From positions 1,178,001-1,242,000 of the forward strand of contig NZ_JACOPE010000001.1 in assembly GCF_014287355.1 (NCBI RefSeq): a DNA stretch of 64,000 nucleotides, written 5' to 3'. Under the pieces are notes generated by a model. It saw nothing but the letters and a program-made list of their open reading frames with translations. It had not been told where the DNA came from and searched no databases. Made by a program: the position numbers and the translations under genes. The stretch is from Ruminococcus hominis. Its GTDB lineage: Bacteria; Bacillota; Clostridia; Lachnospirales; Lachnospiraceae. Shown piece by piece: positions 1-8,117 of the stretch (position 1 is its first letter; every line of letters starts with the position of its first letter).

Positions 1-1
1 G

Positions 2-586
2 TTCTGCGTAGGTAATATGGCATTGGCTTCTGTACTGATGTCAATAGGAAGTTTAGTCAGTCTTGTATTGATTCCATTTATACCAACAATGATTGCGAAG
101 TTTGGAAAGAAAAAAGTAGTTATCGTATCACAGATTATTCAGATTGTTGGTCTGGTTATGATGTTTGCAGGTCCATACACAAACATTCCATATACAATTG
201 TTGCAAATCTGATCTATGGTCTTGGTGGAGGATACAGTGCATGTGTAGGTTCTATGATCGTAGATGCACTGGATAATTACGAATATCAGACAGGTGTCAG
301 AAATGATGGAGTTGCATTTGCATTTAACGGATTAATGACAAAGATTTCTTCTGCAATCGCAGGTTCTGTTGGACTTATGGTTATGGCTGCATTTGGATAT
401 ACAAATGGTGCAGATTTAACAGCAAGAGCACTGACAGGTATTAATGTTGGTGTTAATATTGTTCCTCTTGTAGCTGCTGCAGTAGCAATCGTCCCAATGC
501 TGATCTTTGATTTAAATGAAACAAAGATGGAGAAGGTTCGTGCTGAATTAAAAGAAAGAAGAGAAGCACTTTTAAATGAGCAATAA
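2..586 (+). CDS. GPH-family sugar:cation symporter, C-terminal part (5' end outside window)
   Basis: This is the C-terminal part of a glycoside-pentoside-hexuronide:cation symporter, a 12-helix membrane carrier that brings glycosides in with a cation. The reading frame is open from base 2, so the start lies upstream. The visible part carries about five hydrophobic helices and aligns along its whole length with the C-terminal half of the symporter at 57415: both share a GPY-x-N-I turn, a YGLG segment, an RNDG motif before a helix, FGY, and a charged tail ending in RAELKERR here. It lies 21 bases before the carboxylesterase, so the two are probably co-transcribed. The substrate cannot be read from sequence; the neighbours suggest a plant glycoside. 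Confidence 0.9.
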   Translation, partial: FCVGNMALASVLMSIGSLVSLVLIPFIPTMIAKFGKKKVVIVSQIIQIVGLVMMFAGPYTNIPYTIVANLIYGLGGGYSACVGSMIVDALDNYEYQTGVRNDGVAFAFNGLMTKISSAIAGSVGLMVMAAFGYTNGADLTARALTGINVGVNIVPLVAAAVAIVPMLIFDLNETKMEKVRAELKERREALLNEQ

Positions 587-607
587 GAATGGAGAAATTA
601 GGTTAGT

Positions 608-1936
608 ATGAAATGTGTAACAACAAAATCAGGTAAAATCGAAGGCGTAGAGGAGAACGGATATACGATATTTAAAGGAATTCCATATGCGAAACCTCCT
701 GTCGGGGAGCTTCGATGGAAGGCACCACAGCCGATAGAACCATGGGATGGAGTGTATCATGCAGATACATTTCAGAAACGTGGCTGGCAGGAAGGCGATG
801 TAGAAGGAGAAGTTCCTTTCTGGAAAGAAAAATTAGTGAAAGAGTTTTATGATGATCTGAGTTATACGCCAGAAATGAGTGAAGACAGTTTATATCTGAA
901 TATATGGACTCCGGCAGAAAAGTCAGATGAGAAGCTTCCGGTTGCATTTTGGATTCATGGTGGTGGATTTGGAAGTGGCTGGAGTTGGGAAAAAGAATTT
1001 GATGGAGAAGCGTATTGCAAAAAAGGAGTTATTTTAGTAACAATTGCATATCGGCTTGGAATGTGGGGCAATTTGGTTCATCCATGGTTAAATGAAGAAA
1101 ATGAACATGGCGTGTCTGGAAATTATGGAATTCTGGATCAGATAGAAGCACTGAAGTGGGTATATGAGAATATTGAAAATTTCGGTGGAGATTCAAATAA
1201 TATTACTGTATTTGGACAATCAGCAGGTGCTATGAGTACACAATTCCTTGTATCAACAGAGTTGTCTGGAAACATGATTTCAAAAGCGATATTCCAGAGT
1301 GGAGGGGCTCATAACAATGAAGCTCTTGCGGGACGTACATGGGAAGAAACAATGAAGATTGGTGAAGAATTTGTGGCGTATACAAAGGCTGCTACGTTGG
1401 AAGAATTACGTGCAATGCCGGCAAAAAAACTACAAGAATTGACGGAAGAATTTGCTGAGAAAAAACATGAGATGATTTTATTTATGCCGGTTACAGATGG
1501 ATATGTATTTAAAGAAAATACGACCGATTGTTTAAATAACAATCATGTAAAACAGATTCCGTATATGCTGGGAACAACAGAAGCAGATCTGTTTGTAACT
1601 CCTGAAATGATAGAAAAGGGAGAAAAGACAGCTCTTTATAAAGGCTGTATTGAATGGAGCCAGAAGGCGGAAGAACTTTGGAACCAGCCATCTTATGTAT
1701 ATTACTTTAAGAGACATCTGCCAGGAGATGAATGGGGAGCATTCCATTGTGCGGAACTGTGGTATATGTTTGGTACCATGGATCGTTGCTGGCGCCCATG
1801 GGAAGAACATGACAGACAGTTGAGCGAAGATATGATGAATTATTGGACTCAGTTTATGCATACAGGAAAACCGGCGGATGAAGATGAATGGGAACCTTGT
1901 ACAAAAGAAAATCCAGCTGTAAAAGTGCTTGAATAA
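608..1936 (+). CDS. Type-B carboxylesterase
   Basis: Alpha/beta-hydrolase of the type-B carboxylesterase family, which cleaves carboxylic esters with a Ser-Glu/Asp-His triad. Seen directly: the family N-terminal signature FKGIPYAKPPVGELRW near residues 22-37, EDSLYLNIW near 92-100, the oxyanion-hole motif HGGG at 117-120 and the nucleophile elbow GQSAG with Ser205 (family consensus GESAG). A late AFHCAELWYMFG segment probably carries the catalytic His. At 442 residues it is shorter than typical 480-550-residue members. No signal peptide is seen, so it should be cytoplasmic. Placed behind a symporter and ahead of C-glycoside genes, it may remove acyl groups (malonyl, acetyl, galloyl) from imported glycosides; that role is inference. 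A hairpin-plus-terminator 3'-UTR follows. Confidence 0.9.
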   Translation: MKCVTTKSGKIEGVEENGYTIFKGIPYAKPPVGELRWKAPQPIEPWDGVYHADTFQKRGWQEGDVEGEVPFWKEKLVKEFYDDLSYTPEMSEDSLYLNIWTPAEKSDEKLPVAFWIHGGGFGSGWSWEKEFDGEAYCKKGVILVTIAYRLGMWGNLVHPWLNEENEHGVSGNYGILDQIEALKWVYENIENFGGDSNNITVFGQSAGAMSTQFLVSTELSGNMISKAIFQSGGAHNNEALAGRTWEETMKIGEEFVAYTKAATLEELRAMPAKKLQELTEEFAEKKHEMILFMPVTDGYVFKENTTDCLNNNHVKQIPYMLGTTEADLFVTPEMIEKGEKTALYKGCIEWSQKAEELWNQPSYVYYFKRHLPGDEWGAFHCAELWYMFGTMDRCWRPWEEHDRQLSEDMMNYWTQFMHTGKPADEDEWEPCTKENPAVKVLE

Positions 1937-1942
1937 TATTGG

Positions 1943-1996
1943 TTAAGAGACTTTATATCATTTATCCTACCCTAAAATACATATAAAGCATCTTAA
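1943..1996 (+). ncRNA. 3'-UTR hairpin with CCTACCC loop (copy 1)
   Basis: Seven bases after the esterase stop codon, TTAAGA (1943-1948) pairs with TCTTAA (1991-1996), then a GA/CA internal loop, then CTTTATAT (1951-1958) pairs perfectly with ATATAAAG (1981-1988). The loop at 1959-1980 exposes TCCTACCCT. A second copy with the same architecture but different stem sequence lies at 4994-5046. Stems that differ by compensated pairs around a constant loop suggest a conserved RNA structure. It sits directly before an intrinsic terminator, so it would form the end of the mRNA or a 3'-derived small RNA. Function is unknown. Confidence 0.55.
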
Positions 1997-1999
1997 TAT

Positions 2000-2041
2000 A
2001 TAAGAGAGGTCAGAAAGAACTTTGATCTCTCTTCTTTTTTT
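2000..2041 (+). terminator. Rho-independent terminator after esterase
   Basis: AGAGAGGTCA pairs with TGATCTCTCT (one G-U pair) across a short loop and is followed by a T-rich tract. It shares the GAGAGGTC arm with the terminator at 5050-5097. Confidence 0.8.
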
Positions 2042-2106
2042 ATTTACAACCTATTTTGAAAATGCTAAAATACAAACATAAGTTTTGATTTAGGGGGAAG
2101 GGTACT

Positions 2107-2883
2107 ATGAATGTACTTCAGAATCTGACAGAATTATACAATCATTTGTCCTTTGACAGTACATATCGAAATGTCTGTAAAGGAATTCTGGAGAATATGG
2201 AAGCGGCGGCAAACGGAACGATATATGAAATTGCGGAATTGACGAATTCTTCCAGAACTACAATCTGGCGAATGGTTCAAAAGATGGGGTACAGTAATTT
2301 CTCGGAATTTCATCATGAGCTGAAAAGAGCAGTAAAACAATATACATATTACAATCGTATTTTACCGGAAAATTCGGAAGAGACGATACAGGGAATCAAA
2401 GAAAAATTCATGAGTCAGGTTATGCAGACGTATCAGTTAATGGATACACAGATGGATGTACAGGAGATGGAATCCATTGTAGATGAGATGGCGCAGGCTG
2501 ATAAAATTGTCTTTTATACACCATATAAAGATAGTTCGATATTGGCGTTACAGCAGAATTTATCAATGGATGGAAAACAGACAGGATATTATTGCCTGTT
2601 TCCTGATATGCTGGAGGATAGCCTGACACTTGATGAACATTCTATTGTATTTACAAATATGATTGATCATCTGGAAACAATGGATATGACACAGGTATTT
2701 GAGAATATAAAAAAGAAAAAAGCTAGAGTATATGGAAGTTTGGCTGGAAAATCCCGGTATCAGATATATTTTGACCGGGTGCTGTTTCATGGAAACGCAG
2801 GAAGCGTAGTAGAAGGTGTTCTTGCATTCCAGATGTATTTCTTTATGATAAATGAGATATATAGAATGAAATATATAGATTAA
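2107..2883 (+). CDS. RpiR/MurR-family transcriptional regulator (HTH + SIS)
   Basis: A 258-residue regulator with an N-terminal RpiR-type winged helix (about residues 1-80; the recognition region reads SSRTTIWRMVQKMGYSNFSEF) and a C-terminal SIS sugar-phosphate-binding domain (about 105-250). Members bind phosphosugars and control neighbouring sugar catabolic operons. The SIS part is divergent. The start has a purine-rich site (AGGGGGAAGGG) about five bases upstream. It is transcribed alone, flanked by the esterase terminator and its own terminator at 2883-2925. It probably responds to a phosphorylated product of the island and controls the esterase or the downstream isomerase/oxidoreductase operon; that is inference. 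Confidence 0.85.
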   Translation: MNVLQNLTELYNHLSFDSTYRNVCKGILENMEAAANGTIYEIAELTNSSRTTIWRMVQKMGYSNFSEFHHELKRAVKQYTYYNRILPENSEETIQGIKEKFMSQVMQTYQLMDTQMDVQEMESIVDEMAQADKIVFYTPYKDSSILALQQNLSMDGKQTGYYCLFPDMLEDSLTLDEHSIVFTNMIDHLETMDMTQVFENIKKKKARVYGSLAGKSRYQIYFDRVLFHGNAGSVVEGVLAFQMYFFMINEIYRMKYID

Positions 2884-2925
2884 AAAGGAAGTGGTTTTGA
2901 ATTGACGAAACCACTTCCTTTTTTT
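2883..2925 (+). terminator. Rho-independent terminator after RpiR gene
   Basis: An AAAAAGGAAGTGGTTT arm and its complement AAACCACTTCCTTTTT form a near-perfect stem followed by a run of T. It begins at the RpiR stop codon. Confidence 0.9.
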
Positions 2926-2942
2926 GCTGCCATGCATGCGAC

Positions 2943-2997
2943 AACAAGGTCAAGTGGACCTTGTTTAGCACAGAAACCTTGGTTTCAGATTTGAAAC
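2943..2997. promoter_or_regulatory. Clustered palindromes, candidate operator
   Basis: Two adjacent inverted repeats lie between the RpiR gene and the isomerase operon: AACAAGGTC/GACCTTGTT (2943-2951, 2957-2965, 5-base loop) and GAAACC-TT-GGTTTC (2973-2986). A further GAAAC half-site follows near 2993. The position ahead of the 3105-4986 operon and beside a regulator gene suits a binding site, with RpiR as the natural candidate. The first palindrome could instead be an RNA hairpin. Confidence 0.45.
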
Positions 2998-3104
2998 ATT
3001 ATTCTTCTTTCAGAAAAAGTGTTGCTGAGGAGGAACGCCTGAACAAAGTTATTTCGCTAGAATAAAGGTACGAAATGACAAAGAAAAAGGAAGGAGCAAT
3101 AAAA

Positions 3105-3881
3105 ATGAAGTACAGTTTATGCGCCGACATTATGTTTGTCGGAGTTGGTGAAAAAGGACCGGTTTGGCCGGATACAGATGGAATCATTGAGGCAATGAAG
3201 CTGGCAAAGGAAAATGGTTTGACAGGAATTGAGATGTTTGATCTGCAGGGAAGAGACCTTGCACGTATTGCAGAAGCAAGCAAAGAGCTTGGAATCGAAG
3301 TACGTGCCTGTGTTTCAGCAGGAGCTCCATTTTTAGGAAATCCAGAAAAAACAGATGAGCTGGTATCACTGTTTACAGAGAGCGTTCCAAAAGCAAAGCA
3401 GATTGGATGTGACAAACTGATTTTAAACGCAGCAGAATACGCAAAAGATCTTTCTGAGCAGGAAGTTTTGAAAGCGATGGAAGATGCGTTGAAGAAGCTT
3501 GCACCGATTGCAGAGAAAGAAGGTGTTACAGTTCTTGTTGAACCTTTGACCGATGGGTTCTTCACAAGTTCAAAACAGGCATTTGGATTGATCGAGAGTG
3601 TGGGAAGTGAAAATGTAAAACTTCTTTATGATATTTTCCATTTCCAGAATATTGAAGGAAAAATTACAGAGACAATTAAAAATAATCTGAAATGGATCGG
3701 TGATATTCATGGAGCCGGAGCTCCGATGCGAGCTGAACTTACAGTTGGTGAACTGGATTATCCATTCATTTTAAATACGATCAAAGACTTGGGATATGAC
3801 GGAAACTTCTGCTTAGAATTCTTCACATTCCAGGATCGGGAAGCAAAAGTTAAGGCATCTTGCACAGTATTGCCGGAATAA
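3105..3881 (+). CDS. TIM-barrel sugar isomerase/epimerase (hydroxypyruvate-isomerase-like)
   Basis: A 258-residue AP-endonuclease-2/xylose-isomerase-like TIM barrel, the fold of hydroxypyruvate isomerase and ketose 3-epimerases. The start at 3105 is chosen over an in-frame ATG at 3075 because AAGGAG lies just upstream of it. Visible barrel-strand motifs with likely metal ligands are VLVEPLTDG (Glu), LLYDIFHFQN (Asp/His), GDIHGAGAP (His) and FCLEFF (Glu). It precedes a Gfo/Idh/MocA oxidoreductase by 37 bases and both lie immediately upstream of a C-glycoside deglycosidase set. Such isomerase-oxidoreductase pairs are common in inositol and keto-sugar pathways. A role on 3-keto-glucose or its lyase products is plausible but unproven. 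Confidence 0.85.
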   Translation: MKYSLCADIMFVGVGEKGPVWPDTDGIIEAMKLAKENGLTGIEMFDLQGRDLARIAEASKELGIEVRACVSAGAPFLGNPEKTDELVSLFTESVPKAKQIGCDKLILNAAEYAKDLSEQEVLKAMEDALKKLAPIAEKEGVTVLVEPLTDGFFTSSKQAFGLIESVGSENVKLLYDIFHFQNIEGKITETIKNNLKWIGDIHGAGAPMRAELTVGELDYPFILNTIKDLGYDGNFCLEFFTFQDREAKVKASCTVLPE

Positions 3882-3918
3882 GTAAAAAATAGTGAGAAAA
3901 TAATGGAGGAAAAGAACA

Positions 3919-4986
3919 ATGGCAAAAAAAAGAATTGGTATTATCGGTATTGGTGAAATCGGAACAACAAAACATTTAACACAGCTTGTAAATCATCTGG
4001 ATGAAGTAGAAATTGTTGCATTGTGTGATGTCATTCCAGAGCGATGTGAAAAAGCAAACAAAGACTTTGGACTTTCTGCAAAAGTTTATACAGATTATAA
4101 AGAAATGTGTGCAGCAGAGGATATTGACGTAGTACATGTATGTACTCCAAACCCGCTTCATTGCGAGATGACGCTGTGTGCATTTGAACATGGAAAAGAT
4201 GTTTACTGTGAGAAACCGCTTGCTTGTACTTATGCAGATGCACAGAAAATGTTGGAAGCACAGAAGAAGGCAGGAAAGAAACTGACAAGTGGTACACAGT
4301 GGCGTTACAATACAGCTCCGATGGAGATGAAGAGAATGTATGAAGCCGGAGAATTCGGTGATGTGTATTATATTCGTTCTTCACAGCTTCGTCCGGCTCG
4401 TCTGCCAGCATATGGTGTATATACAAATAAAGAATTAAATGGTGGTGGAGTTCTTATGGATGGAGGTCCTCATTCCATCGACCTTCCGATGTGGCTGACA
4501 AACAACTATGATGTTGCCAGCGTTCGTGGAGTAACATTTGACAAAATGAAAAACTTCCCGGAAGGAAATGATCTTGGACCATGGGATCCGAATAACTTTG
4601 ATGTAGAAGATACAGCTATGGCTATGATCACAATGAAAAATGGAGCAATGTTCTATGTAGAAACTGCATGGCGCTCTAATATGCAGCAGGAGGCTCCTGG
4701 AATTATCTGTTCTGTAGCAGGTACATTAGCAGGTGCAGATATGGTCGGTCCGGGATTTGAAGACAGCGTACGAGTAACTAAGATGGTAGACGGCAAACTT
4801 GTAACAGAGACTAAAAGTCCGGAGGCAAAATATAACATGTGGGAATATGATATGACAAAATGGGTTGACTGCATTACAAAGGGAACAGAACCAGCAGTTC
4901 TTCCAGAGCAGGCAGCAGTTGTAACACGTGTTATTGAAGCAATTTATAAATCAGCAGAAACAGGAGAGACAATCGTATTTGATTAA
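3919..4986 (+). CDS. Gfo/Idh/MocA-family oxidoreductase
   Basis: A 355-residue NAD(P)-dependent sugar oxidoreductase. The N-terminal Rossmann fold begins GIIGIGEIG; the EKP motif with the catalytic-type Lys99 and the C-terminal-domain motif GGGVLMDGGPHSID (His185) are intact. It has a good GGAGG site 13 bases upstream. It is related to, but clearly different from, the CGD-associated oxidoreductases at 5213 and 28211, lacking their PTWGVFPNKALQGGG block. It forms an operon with the TIM-barrel gene before it and is closed by the hairpin/terminator 3'-UTR at 4994-5097. Likely substrates are keto or hydroxy sugars produced in this island. Confidence 0.9.
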   Translation: MAKKRIGIIGIGEIGTTKHLTQLVNHLDEVEIVALCDVIPERCEKANKDFGLSAKVYTDYKEMCAAEDIDVVHVCTPNPLHCEMTLCAFEHGKDVYCEKPLACTYADAQKMLEAQKKAGKKLTSGTQWRYNTAPMEMKRMYEAGEFGDVYYIRSSQLRPARLPAYGVYTNKELNGGGVLMDGGPHSIDLPMWLTNNYDVASVRGVTFDKMKNFPEGNDLGPWDPNNFDVEDTAMAMITMKNGAMFYVETAWRSNMQQEAPGIICSVAGTLAGADMVGPGFEDSVRVTKMVDGKLVTETKSPEAKYNMWEYDMTKWVDCITKGTEPAVLPEQAAVVTRVIEAIYKSAETGETIVFD

Positions 4987-4993
4987 TAGTTGG

Positions 4994-5046
4994 ATTAAAA
5001 GAAACTATATATCTCCTACCCTCATTTATATATAGAATCTTTTAAT
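4994..5046 (+). ncRNA. 3'-UTR hairpin with CCTACCC loop (copy 2)
   Basis: ATTAAAAGA (4994-5002) pairs with TCTTTTAAT (5038-5046). After an AA/AA internal loop, CTATATAT (5005-5012) pairs with ATATATAG (5028-5035). The loop at 5013-5027 contains TCCTACCCT, identical to copy 1 at 1943-1996 although the stems differ. The stretch ATCTCCTACCCTC (5011-5023) is the exact reverse complement of 13 bases over the ribosome-binding region of the symporter gene at 57415. Confidence 0.55.
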
Positions 5047-5049
5047 ATG

Positions 5050-5097
5050 GGAGAGGTCAAAATTAGACATATAATTTTGACCCCTCTTGTTTTTTTG
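5050..5097 (+). terminator. Rho-independent terminator after oxidoreductase
   Basis: GAGGTCAAAATTA pairs with TAATTTTGACCCCTC across a six-base loop and is followed by TTTTTTT. Confidence 0.9.
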
Positions 5098-5212
5098 CGA
5101 AAAAGGGAAGGTGGTTTAAAGACAATGAAATAGTCATATGTGGGGCAGTGAATATGTCGGTTGGATGTTATCCTAGTATCAACAAAGAAAGTAACGCAGG
5201 AGGTAAGAGCAA

Positions 5213-6316
5213 ATGGGTAAATTGAAAGTAGGAATCATTGGATGCGGTGGTATTGCAAACCAGAAACATTTTCCGGCATTAAAGAATAATGCGGATCTGG
5301 CGGAGATGGTAGCATTTTGCGATATTATTGAAGAACGTGCGACAAAAGCAGCCGAAGAATATGGTGTAGAAGGTGCGAAAGTTTACACAGATTATCGTGA
5401 GCTTTTGGCTGATCCGGAAATCGATATCGTACACATCTGTACTCCAAATGTATCTCATAGTAAGATCGCGGTAGATGCATTTGCAGCAAAGAAAAATGTA
5501 TACTGTGAGAAACCAATGTCCCACAATCCAGAAGAAGCACAGAAGATGGTGGATGCATGGAAAGAATCAGGAATGAAATTTACAATCGGATATCAGAACA
5601 GATTCAGACCGGAAGTACAGAACTTACATGCTTCCTGCGAAAAAGGTGAATTGGGAGAGATTTACTATGGTAAAGCACATGCAGTTCGAAGAAGAGCAGT
5701 TCCGACATGGGGCGTATTTCCAAACAAAGCATTGCAGGGCGGCGGTCCTCTGATCGACATCGGAACACATGCTCTGGATATTACATTGTGGTGTATGAAC
5801 AACTATGACGTTGACAGTGTCAATGGATCTGTATATTACAAACTGGGACATCTTCCACAGGCAACAGAAGGTAACCTTTTCGGACCATGGGATCCGGAAA
5901 CTTATGAAGTAGAAGATTCTGCAATGGGATACATCAAGATGAAAGATGGCGCAACGATCATGCTGGAAGCAAGCTGGGCACTGAATATCCTGGATTCCAG
6001 AGAAGCATCTACAACACTTTGCGGAACACTTGCCGGAGCAGAGATTCATTCCGGTATGAGCTATCCAAAGAATGAACTGATCTATAACCGTGGAAGAAAC
6101 GGACAGTTAATGGAAGAGACAATCTCACCGGTTGGCTCCGTAGCATACTTCGGTGGTGGAAGCGGTGAAGAAGGAACAATCGATTGTAAACAGTGGCTGG
6201 AGGCAGTGAAAAATGATACAGAGCCGCTTGTAAAACCGGAAGAAGCATTGGTAGTAACAAAGGTTCTGGATGCAATCTATCGTTCGGCAGAGGCAAATAA
6301 AGAAATCAAATTCTAA
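5213..6316 (+). CDS. Gfo/Idh/MocA oxidoreductase of C-glycoside catabolism (DgpA-like), copy 1
   Basis: A 367-residue oxidoreductase with Rossmann motif GIIGCGGIANQKH, the CEKP motif (Lys100) and IDIGTHALDI (Asp182, His186). It is very close to the protein at 28211, sharing the block PTWGVFPNKALQGGG and FGPWDPxTxEVEDSA. In the puerarin pathway of the gut strain PUE, DgpA of this family oxidises the C3 hydroxyl of the glucose, giving the 3-keto C-glucoside cleaved by DgpB-DgpC. The two next genes encode those subunits (16-base gaps), so this is the natural first enzyme of the module. The GGAGG site is nine bases from the ATG. The aglycone accepted cannot be told from sequence. Confidence 0.85.
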   Translation: MGKLKVGIIGCGGIANQKHFPALKNNADLAEMVAFCDIIEERATKAAEEYGVEGAKVYTDYRELLADPEIDIVHICTPNVSHSKIAVDAFAAKKNVYCEKPMSHNPEEAQKMVDAWKESGMKFTIGYQNRFRPEVQNLHASCEKGELGEIYYGKAHAVRRRAVPTWGVFPNKALQGGGPLIDIGTHALDITLWCMNNYDVDSVNGSVYYKLGHLPQATEGNLFGPWDPETYEVEDSAMGYIKMKDGATIMLEASWALNILDSREASTTLCGTLAGAEIHSGMSYPKNELIYNRGRNGQLMEETISPVGSVAYFGGGSGEEGTIDCKQWLEAVKNDTEPLVKPEEALVVTKVLDAIYRSAEANKEIKF

Positions 6317-6331
6317 AGGAGTAGATAGAAA

Positions 6332-6763
6332 ATGGGATTTGCAATGAGAATGGACTTCGTTGACGTTGTTGTTGATGACAGTTTAAAAAATGTGAAAGTA
6401 AATGGAAAAAATATCGGATATCAGTTTGATATTCGTCTGAGTTATTATCGTGGACATTTCCTTTCTGTAATTGGTGAATTCGGTGTAAAGGTAGACGGAA
6501 AAGAAGTGCCAGCAGAAACAATTAAATTCTGTATTAATGGAAAAGAATTCAGTCCGATTGAATTTGATAAATGCTATACAGAATTCTGGCAGGTTATTGA
6601 ACCAGCAACAATCAAAGTATTTTGTCCAGGGGGATTAAGTGAAGGGGAACATGATATTGATGTAACATTGTTCTTCCGCTCACCATATATGCCGATCGGA
6701 CCAGATCACCAGTATATGCCGGTAGACAGCTGTGGAAGTAAACACATGAAGGTAATTGATTAG
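6332..6763 (+). CDS. C-glycoside deglycosidase beta subunit, copy 1
   Basis: A 143-residue beta-rich protein of the C-glycoside deglycosidase beta-subunit family (formerly DUF6379; DgpB/CarB/DfgB type). Seen: the family's YYRGHFLS segment near residues 35-42, KVDGKEVP, the hydrophobic CINGKEFSP turn and the C-terminal SPYMPI. In characterised systems this small subunit packs against the TIM-barrel alpha subunit and is required for C-C bond cleavage. It lies between the oxidoreductase and alpha-subunit genes in the order A-B-C, as at 28211-30867. The RBS AAGGAGTAG precedes the ATG. Paralogs at 29403 (131 aa) and 47633 (154 aa) keep the YRG motif but otherwise diverge. Confidence 0.85.
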   Translation: MGFAMRMDFVDVVVDDSLKNVKVNGKNIGYQFDIRLSYYRGHFLSVIGEFGVKVDGKEVPAETIKFCINGKEFSPIEFDKCYTEFWQVIEPATIKVFCPGGLSEGEHDIDVTLFFRSPYMPIGPDHQYMPVDSCGSKHMKVID

Positions 6764-6779
6764 GAGGTGGACTGATATC

Positions 6780-7766
6780 ATGGCAAATGTAAAAACAGGA
6801 ATTACATTATTTTCATTGACAGAACCATATGTAAAAGGAGAACTTGATCTGGAAGGTGTGATCAGAACAGCAGCAGAACTTGGTGCAGAAGGATATGAAA
6901 TCGTAGCTGCACAGATGATTCCTTCTTATCCATATGTCAGTGATGAATTTGTAGCATTTATTGAGAAATGCAAAGAAAAATATGGAATCGGACCAATCTG
7001 TTATTCAGCTAATATGGACAGAGGTATGTTAAAAGACCGCGACCTGACAGAAGATGAGATGGTAGCAAGAGCTATTACAGATATTATTTCTGCAAATAAA
7101 CTTGGCTGCACAGTTATGAGAGAGCAGTATTTGTTATCTCCATCCGGACTGGTGCGGATTGCTCCATATGCAGAGGCCTATAATGTTCATGTAGGAATTG
7201 AAATTCATAATCCGGAAAGTCCGATTACACCGGCCATTTTAGATTATGTAGAGGCAATCGAGAAGTCAGGAAGTAAATATATTGGATTTGTTCCGGATTT
7301 TGGATGCTTTGCAACAAAACCAAATAAACCTTACTGGGATCGTGCACTGGCAGCAGGTGCGACAGTAGAACAACTGGAGAAATGTGCACAGCTTCGTTAC
7401 GAAGAAGTCCCAATGGAAGAGGCAATGAAGATCATGGCACCGGATATTGAAAAGTGTCCTCAGCTTGGCGGAACACTGAACAGTATGTATGGATTTGTAC
7501 AGTTTAGAAAGAGCTGTACAAAAGAACTGGAAGGGCTGAAACGTATTATGCCATATTGTTTTGAGATGCATGGAAAATGTCATTACGTAGATGAAAATCT
7601 CCATGAAGTGGCAATTCCTTATGAGGAGATCATTCCAGTTATAGCAGCTTCTGATTATGAAGGATACATTGTAACAGAATATGAGGCAGAAGGTGGTTAT
7701 GACAGCATCGAGCAGACGACACGTCACGTTGCGATGGTGAAAAAATTGCTTAAGGAATGTGAGTAA
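6780..7766 (+). CDS. C-glycoside deglycosidase alpha subunit (TIM barrel), copy 1
   Basis: A 328-residue xylose-isomerase-like TIM barrel of the DgpC/CarC type, the catalytic subunit that eliminates the aglycone from a 3-keto C-glycoside using a divalent metal. Likely metal ligands are Glu141 (VGIEIH), Asp173 (VPDFG), His264 (EMHGK) and Glu300 (VTEYEAE), a set matched in both paralogs. The start at 6780 is preferred over 6756 because the AGGAGG site lies between them, about seven bases upstream of 6780. It is shorter than the paralogs at 29812 and 46575 (351 aa each) and belongs to a more distant subgroup, suggesting a different substrate. A long palindrome begins nine bases after its stop. 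Confidence 0.85.
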   Translation: MANVKTGITLFSLTEPYVKGELDLEGVIRTAAELGAEGYEIVAAQMIPSYPYVSDEFVAFIEKCKEKYGIGPICYSANMDRGMLKDRDLTEDEMVARAITDIISANKLGCTVMREQYLLSPSGLVRIAPYAEAYNVHVGIEIHNPESPITPAILDYVEAIEKSGSKYIGFVPDFGCFATKPNKPYWDRALAAGATVEQLEKCAQLRYEEVPMEEAMKIMAPDIEKCPQLGGTLNSMYGFVQFRKSCTKELEGLKRIMPYCFEMHGKCHYVDENLHEVAIPYEEIIPVIAASDYEGYIVTEYEAEGGYDSIEQTTRHVAMVKKLLKECE

Positions 7767-7775
7767 GGGATCCGA

Positions 7776-7867
7776 CAGGGACGGGGAAGCCGATAGGGAC
7801 GGAGTTTGTGGCTTTTTTGTAAGCAAAAAAGCCACAAACTCCGTCCCTATCGGCTTCCCCGTCCCTG
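7776..7867. repeat. 44-bp perfect inverted repeat, GGGACGG palindrome 1
   Basis: Two perfectly complementary 44-base arms (7776-7819 and 7824-7867) are separated by a four-base loop, TAAG. Each arm contains two GGGACGG blocks. The same motif forms palindromes at 9098-9161 and 21313-21390. No transposase lies nearby. Length and perfection point to a REP/MITE-like extragenic element; it could also act as a terminator on both strands. A 75-codon open frame crossing it is an artefact. Confidence 0.8.
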
Positions 7868-7887
7868 CTGGCTTCCTAATGAAAACT

Positions 7888-7930
7888 AACCAAGGACAAA
7901 AATTTTATTCGTTTTTTTGTCCTTGGTTTT
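7888..7930 (+). terminator. Rho-independent terminator after CGD operon 1
   Basis: AACCAAGGACAAAAA and its complement TTTTTGTCCTTGGTT form a strong stem with internal T run. It closes the 5213-7766 operon. The stretch from here to 8117 holds the leader of the flavoprotein gene and no other gene that I can support. Confidence 0.8.
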
Positions 7931-8117
7931 CTGCTGTGTCAAAACACATCAGAGAAAAGTATAAATTTTACATGAGATTAGAATAAAGAAATAAGAGACG
8001 ATTCATCCGTTTATCTTGTATGATAAATACATCATCAAAAGAAGTTACAGAAAATTCCAATATATTTGTAATGAGACTTATGTTGTTAATGAAAAAACAA
8101 AAGAAAGGATAAAGAAA

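Noticed and set aside
2981..2997. GGTTTC-N6-GAAAC resembling the arms at 25383-25400
   Set aside because: The second occurrence is inside a perfect terminator stem, so the similarity is probably chance; it was not treated as a shared operator.
4031..4426. 131-codon antisense frame and similar long antisense frames (for example 5624-6049, 7266-7835, 22106-22690)
   Set aside because: They mirror strongly coding plus-strand genes, are rich in Cys/His/Phe as expected for antisense of AT-rich codon use, and lack ribosome sites.
7759..7986. 75-codon plus-strand open frame after the CGD alpha subunit
   Set aside because: It runs through the 44-bp palindrome and the terminator, has no ribosome site and overlaps the end of a real gene; it is a by-product of the repeat.
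8016..8117. TTG-initiated upstream extension of flavoprotein 1
   Set aside because: The 34 extra residues have no counterpart in the three paralogs, and the ribosome site favours 8118.
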